Shown: positions 57,271-64,000 of the stretch, one piece after another | Numbering within the stretch: the first letter of the stretch is position 1 | How the letters are laid out: each line of letters begins with the position of its first letter | From: Symsagittifera roscoffensis | Taxonomy: Eukaryota; Xenacoelomorpha; Acoela; Convolutidae | DNA length: 64,000 nucleotides | Direction of reading: 5' to 3' | NCBI RefSeq assembly: GCF_963678635.1 | Contig: NC_087067.1 | Coordinates: 22,885,547-22,949,546 of the forward strand | Notes under the pieces: generated by a model | What the model saw: only the letters and a program-made list of their open reading frames with translations | What the model was told of the DNA's origin: nothing | The model's database searches: none | Made by a program: the position numbers and the translations under genes

Positions 57271-57574
57271 TCTATGCTATATGTATTATGTATTACTAAG
57301 CTGAAGCTAAACTAAGGTAACATTTTTTCTTCATGTTTTTATCCAGTGGCAGCTGAGTGTATTCATATCAATGCAACAGAAGTGAAAAGAAATTATTTCC
57401 TGCACCCGGTTTCTTGACTGATTTCTTTACGTTAAATAACAACAATTCGAGGTTTGGATTTGTTACAAGGAAGGAGTGTTTTTATCAGCAATTTGATTCC
57501 AGTGTTCATTTTAGTCTTTTTTTTCTCGGTTGAGTGATTTATTGTCATGCACTGTAATAAGAATTGGACTGACT

Positions 57575-57967
57575 CAGGGGCGGATTTAGGGGGGGGGTGG
57601 ACGCCCCCCCCCACTCCCTCAGGGATTCGAACCCCTGCCAACCCAAATGGTCCCCCCTGTGGTACTTTTTAAGAAATCCGTTTTTGGCCGACCGACCCTA
57701 AAATTTTTCTAAAGGCGCCTTTGGCGCCAATATATACTAATTTTGAGGGTGAGCGCGCGCCAAAAAACGCGTTTTTTTTTTTGCCAAAACTTTCCAAAAA
57801 GTGCCCAAAAACGGCGCAGAAAATTTGGCCAAAACAGGGTTTTTTACTGCTTTGGGAGAGCTCGGGAAAATCAACCGGATCAACCTAAAAAAAAGGTCGT
57901 CAAAATTTTCGAAAATTTTTTGAAAATCCACCCCCCCCCCCTCGAGAAAATCTTAGATCCGCCCCTG
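57575..57967 (-). mobile_element. hAT-type MITE (family B), 393 bp, intact
   Basis: Ends CAGGGGCGGATTTAGG and TAGATCCGCCCCTG are inverted repeats. A perfect 8-bp target duplication GACTGACT lies at 57567-57574 and 57968-57975. The interior includes C-runs and the CAGGGATTCGAACCCCTG module. No transposase frame. Best copy of the family here. Confidence 0.88.
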
Positions 57968-58149
57968 GACTGACTAGTTGTTTTTTTTGTACTATTTTTG
58001 TCAAATTTTCTCACAACCGTTGTTTCTCGTCTACACGTTGGTTATTTTTTTCTACCCGTTTTTTTCAATATAGGGTACTCTCCTTCTTTCCGTTGTATTT
58101 ACTTCCAATTCTCCTAAAAATTATTTACGAATTCCATTTTTACCACTGA

Positions 58150-58740
58150 GTTTTTAGGATTTTAGATTCAGGTCCTTAAACCTGGGCATTGGTTCTTCAG
58201 CCATCTTACATTTTGTGGATCTGAAAGAAGTATCGCTTGCTTCTTCCACGTTTAGGACCATTCTACTTAGAGGTAGATTTTATTGTTTCAACTTTGAGCC
58301 AATTTTTGGTAGCTGGTTTCATCCAACTATATGTGCTCTCTTGCCGCTCACCACTTTACTAAGCGCTCATTGCTGGTTGAATGCTTAGTAATTTTATCCT
58401 AAGTTATAAGTCTCACCTTAGATCGTCAAATTGTCTTGACAAAAAATAGAGTAGAAACAATAGTTAGAAAAGGTATGAATTAATTAGTTGGTTAAATACA
58501 AAGCACTGGGTAATTAGATTTTATAAACGAATCGAACAGCTTAAAGAAATATACTTATGAGGGGAGGTTGAGTTAATCTTATTTTGTTCATCAATATTTT
58601 ATCTTCTTACTAAGGTCGATGACTGAGTAGTATTTTTTGGGTTGCCCTTGATTTTGTCCACTTGGCACTTCTGGTTTGGTTGTCAGTTTCATCTTGCCGT
58701 AGTCCTTTGGGTATTTGTAATCAAGACCTCCTCAGGTGTG
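58150..58740 (-). pseudogene. Probable pol remnants (protease-RT linker)
   Basis: The minus strand has two clean frames, DYGKMKLTTKPEVPSGQNQ to KYYSVIDLS (58620-58737) and RMVLNVEEASDTSFR to MAEEPMPRFKDLNLKS (58155-58280). They lie upstream of the RT core in the right orientation. A splice-like GTAAGA ends the first, so host exons are an alternative. Confidence 0.35.
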
Positions 58741-59583
58741 GTTATCTCGAGTATCTCAATTTATAATTTTATCGAACTTGAAATGAGAATTTATTCTCTA
58801 TTTTATTTGTGAAAAAAGACTAGTTTAATTTTACTGTAAAGGCAGAAAAGAAAAATTATTTATTTTTTGAAAACGTCTAACTGAAGATATCTAACTTGCT
58901 GCTTACTGAGCACTTAATGAAACACTGAACATTTTAGGCCAGTCCTGTTGCTCGTAAGCATAAACCGGCGGCTGATTCAATCTTTTATTATTCAGGTTTC
59001 ACCTGCTCCTTTATTCTCCCTTTCTTATAAGGGAATTTTCAACTAGTTATTATTTGATTTTTTCAAATCAAATATCTTTAACTTATTAGTCCTCTTTGAT
59101 TAAAACCGCAGCCTTCAGTTTTTCTGATTAAAAATTCATATTACTCTCTCTGACGCATCATACTGCAGGTGCATCTCTGCTTAATCAAAGCAAGGAGAAT
59201 TTCAGTGCAGCCGGCAAGACTGCTAAATATTTATCCAGTTTGTTTCAAGTTAAATTAAAAGGAACGTATTATAATCGCCGCCCTTTTAAAAAATTGAGCA
59301 TAAAAAAATGAGAAAAATTGGACAAGTATTTAAAAAGGAGTGGATTTTCAAAACAAGATTTTATAGTCCTAATAAGAGTCAATCAGTCAATATCTGATTT
59401 AGTGAAAAGAGGCTTTAATTTAAATGGCACGCTCCAATTTAGAATTGGGTCGTTAAATAAACAATTAAGACAATGGTCTTTTGTCTGTGTAGTATTTCTC
59501 AATACTACAACTCACTCCTTTTTTTTTAGAAAATTAAGCCGCTCAATCAAATGAAAAAGTTAAGAAGATAGGTTAGGCTTTAT

Positions 59584-60174
59584 CTAGAGCTTCCTTTTGG
59601 CTTCTAGCTCCACGTTGTATAATCTGAGGATCGCTATCTTCCTCTGTGAAGCCTCGAGTTTTTGTTGCAACTTCACGATCTTCTTCTTTTTGATTTTGTT
59701 CTTGATTCGTAGTCTGCTCATTCCGTCCGTAAGTTCTTGAATGTCGTCTTGTTCTTCCTTTTTGTTTTTTACATGGTTCGGAAAGGCAGTTATTCCCTCA
59801 AACGGGATGGTGACTTGCGTGCCTCCTGCTTTGAGGATGTAGCCGTGTTCCTCCCTCTTCTTTAATTTCCAGAAGTTGGTTTCGTTCTTTATAACCACTT
59901 CTTGTTGGGTTATGAAATCGATAAGCATCATCGCCTTTTCCATTGTCGTTGAGTTGACGACTTCAATGAACGATGGCAGTTTCCATCTGTTATAATTTTG
60001 CTTTATTGAGTACTTTAAACTCGTTATATATTTTGGATTTTCCGTATCCAATTTGGCTTCTCTGCACTTCTGCAGTTGCAATCTTTGAGTCAAACTGGGA
60101 AAATTGCGAGGGTTCTTATTTAACCCGTCGTCCATTGACAAAGATTGTACTGCTACAGGTTTTCGTTGTTTCAT
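59584..60174 (-). CDS. Intact 196-residue Lys-rich coiled-coil protein, unrecognised (gag-like position)
   Basis: ATG to TAG with no interruption. The frame stays open upstream of the ATG for about 26 codons, so the start could be earlier or follow an acceptor. Residues 1-40 are basic and Pro-containing. Residues 60-130 look globular (WKLPSFIEVVNSTTMEKAM, GYILKAGGTQVTIPFEGI). Residues 140-196 form a highly charged coiled coil (KNKIKKKKIVKLQQKLEASQ). Its codon use is less AT-biased than the surroundings, which suggests constraint. It lies 5' of the decayed minus-strand pol, where gag would be, but shows no zinc knuckle or known capsid motif. A host gene or a co-opted gag are alternatives. Confidence 0.5.
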   Translation of the reverse strand: MKQRKPVAVQSLSMDDGLNKNPRNFPSLTQRLQLQKCREAKLDTENPKYITSLKYSIKQNYNRWKLPSFIEVVNSTTMEKAMMLIDFITQQEVVIKNETNFWKLKKREEHGYILKAGGTQVTIPFEGITAFPNHVKNKKEEQDDIQELTDGMSRLRIKNKIKKKKIVKLQQKLEASQRKIAILRLYNVELEAKRKL

Positions 60175-60259
60175 CCTGAGAGGCAGCTTTCTTTTAAATT
60201 CCTCTGGTGCTGGGTCTCCATTTATGTTATTTTTGTAAAGTAAAATGCCAATTTAAATC

Positions 60260-62380
60260 TTTAAAAACATTTTAAAATTATTTTGTGAAACTTTTGAGAA
60301 TTAAATGTTTTAGAAACAAATGTTTAAGGGCTACAAATATGTGTTTCCTGAGCTTGGCTTTTAGTGTCGTGAAATACTCAAATATTGCGGCGCTTACAGC
60401 ATTCAAACCTAAAGCCCATTGCTAAATCAGTCTACACAATTTCTGAGTTGTTAAATTGTTCGGAAAACAAGTGCTTTCAATGTTCATGGATTGGTCAAAA
60501 AGATTGACCGAAACTAATTAAAAGTTTTTTTTTTGTGTCCCAATTTTTTTTCGAACAGTGTCATTAACAAGATCAGCCATGCCTTAGCGGGAATGGAGCC
60601 TGATATGAAAAAATAGGGGTTTTCATTATCCAAAACAGCTTTAATATGCTTCAAAAATAGTCTGCTGATCCAATCGAACAATTTCGATTTTTTTTCAAAG
60701 AACTGTTTCTGTTTTATTTTGGCTACAATTTTTATCCTTGCAGATATTTGAATACCCACAAACATGGTCATTATTTTTTGTCATATATTGGTTGCGTTTC
60801 TAAAAATGTTCTAGAATTTGTTTTTTACTCCAAAAACTCGTGCTACTCATAATTTACAATAAACCACCACAGTTTGTTCCAGCAACCAAAATTGTACACT
60901 AGTTTTTAACTATATGCTCGTAAACTGTTACAATACACTGCAGAAACTATCACACCTCGTAATTTATTTCGGATTGTATTGTTACTCAAAATCGTAAGCT
61001 GTGAATGCAACCTTCTTTTTACTGTAGAACGGAAATAGGAAAAAAAAACGAAATGCGTATAGAGCTCTTAAAAATTTTAATAATTTTCACAGACTAGAAG
61101 TTTTGCCGTTGGCTAACTCATCCAAATATATCAAAAAACGGACATTTAAAATAATTTCAGACAACTATTTTCAAGGTGCAAATGACATGTTCGAAGTTTT
61201 TTTCTAAAAACATTCTAGTTTGACGATTTCTTTAAGTTATTAATACCTTTACGTTTGTTACTCCTGCAACTGAGCTGATTAATGCAAAAAGTTTCGGGGG
61301 TAACAATGATGTAACTCTCAACAATGGTCCTATTTTGAATTTTACTTTAAGCAAGTAGTATACCAGTAAAAACAGAACATGTTGCCCATGAAGAATTTAT
61401 TTGCTGCCAAATTCAAGTATTTATTTGCTGCCTGGTTATTTTTTTTATTCAATCAACTTCTTGTTTTTACAAATTAGTTATGTAAAAGTTCTTTGTCTTG
61501 AGTCTATTACACTCTAATGTACGCCAGTTTTACTAGATATAATATTTTACTAGAATAGGAGAGCATTCGTTTTTCTTCGAAAAGAAAAAAAAGAGTCCGA
61601 ATTGTCCTCTAAAAAAGAAGGTAATCTGGTTAATTTTCAAATTTGACCTGGCCAAAATCTTTTCATCCTTAATTGAGCTTAAAATTTTTTTTTTTTTTAA
61701 AAACTCTGAGCTTCAACCACTAAGATTTGTAGCTGGAAAAAAATAATTGATGATAGACAATTTTTTCAGCAAAGTTGAAATGTGCCAAAAACACTCCAAA
61801 AATTAGTATTTAACTTCAGATTCATGCTTTGACCTACCTTCTAGCTCTTGTTTTTCTGCCCTACATTAACAGTTTAGCTATTTGCAAAAACGGTTTTGAT
61901 ATTTGCAGAATTGTTTATATATAAGTTGGTTATAATTTTTTTTTATATCTACATTTGATTAATCACTCAAAAAAACTGACGTCCAAAGGTTTCTGAATAA
62001 CTTTTTTTTCATTTTTGCTATTAATTCAACACTCTGCTCAATTTTGCTACTTGCAGTAAAGTTTGAATTTAGTGGCTCAATTAAATAAAAGATTAAATGT
62101 ACAAAAGTAAGGTAAATGAAAAAGTCTTTAGAGTCTTAGAAACACCGTCTTGGACTCACATTTAAAAAAATCTATGCTTCTTTTTGTCTTAAAATTTTTT
62201 GACGAAAACAAAATTGAATTTCAATTTTTTTTTACTTATTCATTTGCAAAACAATCATTCAGAGTTTCAACGTATTAAAACAATCTACTGAGTTAGCCAA
62301 CTTAAAATCAAAAAATTGATAAAAAGGGAAGAGTAGATTTAACTTAACCTAAATATACTGAGTTTGCTTGGTCCGACGGA
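60260..62380. other. AT-rich spacer
   Basis: No gene or clear repeat recognised; only short AT-driven ORFs such as 60514-60771. It separates the older minus-strand remnant from the element at the right edge. Confidence 0.4.
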
Positions 62381-62383
62381 GTT

Positions 62384-62655
62384 TAATATCAAAATTTTTA
62401 GGTAAAACTACACCTGTTGAATTAAACAAATTAATTAAAATAAACTAATCACAAGGAAAAGTTACGGATAATTCTACTTAGTTACAAAAAAGATATGTTT
62501 AAAAAGTGAATTAATCTCTAAATTAAAACATTAAAAGTGAGCGATCATTCTCTCCGTCGGAGAGAATGAAGATAACAAGGTGAAATCTAAATTAACCAGT
62601 TAAAATACTTTAAGACTAATTAAATGAAATAAGACGAATGATATGATTCGCAACA
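62384..62655 (-). repeat. Probable 3' LTR of the right-edge retrotransposon
   Basis: On the minus strand a purine tract AAGGGGAA precedes TGTTGCGAATC, the same start as the 43937 LTR. A perfect palindrome-like hairpin lies at 62546-62568 (CATTCTCTCCG / CGGAGAGAATG), 87 bases in. The end at about 62384 (GATATTA) is inferred by analogy with the other LTR's ATTA end; the partner LTR is outside the window. Confidence 0.5.
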
Positions 62656-62951
62656 TTCCCCTTAGTGGGACAAAAATAAAGTACTAAGCGCCATAATACG
62701 TAACATGATATCTAACCCTTTTTCTCCCTCTCGAGAAGTCTAACAGGGATTGAAAGTTAAATACTGCACGATATAACAAATGAAATTTTAGTGCTCCGAA
62801 GGAATGACTAAACTAGAAAGAATGATGTAATTCCTAATTCCGGCGGATTATAATCCATGGTTACAAAATAAGTAAACTCTAACTGCGCTGAAACGAAACA
62901 CTAGTAAGACTATCAATGTCTAAATTCGAGTTTTCAAGTTTTTGAATTAGT

Positions 62952-63180
62952 TTAACTGTCCCCTTCCATGAATTTTTCTAGCTCGGCGTTGAAAATTTCG
63001 CTTTCTAAGTCTATGTAGTTGTCGAAACTATTCACCGCATCTCTCAGGGACTCGTCAGTGGAGGCAATGGAGATTTGATCAGAAGATGGGGAGCACGCTG
63101 GGCCCGGTGCACGGTCATCCGGTTGGATGTCGTAAATGTGTGCCTTGTTATCCCAGGGATTCTCTCTGTGATAGGTTATG
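62952..63180 (-). CDS. C-terminal continuation of the right-edge element ORF (shifted frame)
   Basis: After the stop of the 63176-63784 frame, an overlapping frame stays open for about 75 codons (YHRENPWDNKAHIYDIQPDD, RDAVNSFDNYIDLESEIFN) to TAA at 62952-62954. Acidic and well balanced in codons, so probably the true C terminus after a one-step frame change. Confidence 0.45.
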
Positions 63181-63784
63181 TGAAGGAGCCCGAACTGTCG
63201 CCCTCGTCCAGAGATATTGGATTATTTGCGGAGCCTGGTTGGTTTTCGATCTCGTCTATAAAATCTATGTAAAATCGTTTACCATAGAATTGTGGGGGTC
63301 CAACATTTCGACACGAATGTCTTAATTTAAAGTCATTACCGGTGATAGTGTTATCCTTTGGATGCCTTTCCTCAGTTATCGTAATTTCGTCAGAGGAGTC
63401 TTCTGTCTCAAAGACTGGAAATTCGACCAGATTTTCTCCCTCCAGTTTTTTTGTTGAATGCAAAGGAGTGTTTGGGTCCTCCTTTGTCGTAGCAGTATAA
63501 GGTTCGCCAGGTGTGTGTGAGGTAGTTTGAGGTGCTGGTTTTATACTAATTGGGCATTCCGCTGTATCCGTAGATTGGAGTTGTTCGTCTAAAATCTCAG
63601 ATTTTATATTAGTTTGATATGTTTGAGGATCTAATGATGGGGTAGGTTCTTCGTTAAAAATGTGGTTATTCGACATAAAGCGTTTTCTTACCATTTCTCT
63701 GCATGAAAAACCTCCCGCAATCCATTCCCAATCACTAATGTCCGACGTGTCCGACGGAATGAACATGAATTCATCACCTGCCAA
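63176..63784 (-). CDS. Ty3/gypsy-type retrotransposon polyprotein C-terminal region, partial
   Basis: 202 open codons on the minus strand. The segment RHSCRNVGPPQFYGKRFYID matches the motif NPGPPKFYGERRF near the end of the region 3 element. Further upstream (63785-64000, another frame) SLTPVTTRSRG matches STPVTTRAP there. The rest is acidic and Ser/Thr/Pro-rich. The element continues beyond the window. Frame changes suggest mild decay or a sequencing indel. Confidence 0.6.
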   Translation of the reverse strand: MAGDEFMFIPSDTSDISDWEWIAGGFSCREMVRKRFMSNNHIFNEEPTPSLDPQTYQTNIKSEILDEQLQSTDTAECPISIKPAPQTTSHTPGEPYTATTKEDPNTPLHSTKKLEGENLVEFPVFETEDSSDEITITEERHPKDNTITGNDFKLRHSCRNVGPPQFYGKRFYIDFIDEIENQPGSANNPISLDEGDSSGSFT

Positions 63785-64000
63785 AAATATCCTGTGTTCG
63801 AAGTCGAGGCTTTATTTTGGTTTCGTTTCGATTTGTTGAGTTTGGTAGGTTGTTTTATTCCTCTAGATCTGGTGGTGACCGGCGTGAGAGACTCTGTATG
63901 TCGTCCTGTCTTAGGGCCTGGTTTCCGCGTCTGTTGTGGCTTCGATTTGTTGGTCTTTGTTGGACCTACTTGTAAATCAATCTTAGAAAAGGAGGGGAAA

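Noticed and set aside
56939..57304. 121-residue + strand ORF
   Set aside because: It is the complement of the minus-strand reverse-transcriptase remnant, whose FLDD motif is the real signal.

Overview
This is a 64 kb piece of AT-rich, intron-rich animal (metazoan) nuclear DNA. The evidence is a BET-family bromodomain gene with many canonical GT-AG introns, animal-type LTR and non-LTR retrotransposons, tRNA-derived SINEs and hAT-type MITEs. There are no bacterial operons, CRISPR arrays or rRNA. The sequence alone does not fix the phylum; an invertebrate is likely, because the BET protein joins BRD2/3-like and BRD4-like features in one gene. One gap of exactly 200 N lies at 38005-38204.

Region 1 (603-33180, + strand) is a BET co-activator gene (BRD4 / fs(1)h type), cut off at its 5' end by the window edge. 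I can place 18 coding exons whose splice phases all agree, giving about 1269 visible residues. They encode the second half of bromodomain 1, motif A, bromodomain 2, a coiled-coil and basic region, the ET domain, a Ser/Asp-rich SEED segment and the C-terminal P-TEFb-interaction motif. A short isoform is predicted by read-through of exon 14 (stop at 11032, AATAAA near 11211). The long isoform splices across a roughly 20 kb intron (10995-30957). Several minus-strand, exon-like segments inside that intron suggest one or more nested antisense genes. The introns also carry at least 15 sense-oriented copies of a roughly 0.5 kb repeat (repeat C), two MITEs with perfect 8-bp target duplications, SINE pieces, and a LINE fragment nested inside another repeat.

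Region 2 (33.2-43.9 kb) is mainly repeat-derived spacer with a 33-bp minisatellite, repeat D copies, the gap beside a perfect hairpin, a hAT MITE with near-perfect target duplication, and one small minus-strand ORF with a membrane segment.

Region 3 (43932-49482) is a structurally complete but decayed Ty3/gypsy-type element, with about 212-bp LTRs and a 5-bp duplication (CTCGG).

Region 4 (49.7-60.3 kb) is a repeat mosaic. It holds a five-unit satellite with embedded TG tracts fused to a truncated MITE, a recent 0.8 kb tandem duplication, an intact 393-bp hAT MITE, and scattered pieces of an older minus-strand Ty3/gypsy pol (RT with its DD motif, integrase). An intact, unrecognised 196-residue ORF lies where gag would be expected.

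Region 5 (62.4-64 kb) is the 3' end of a third Ty3/gypsy element on the minus strand, running off the window. Its protein shares short motifs with region 3, and both LTRs carry a central palindrome.
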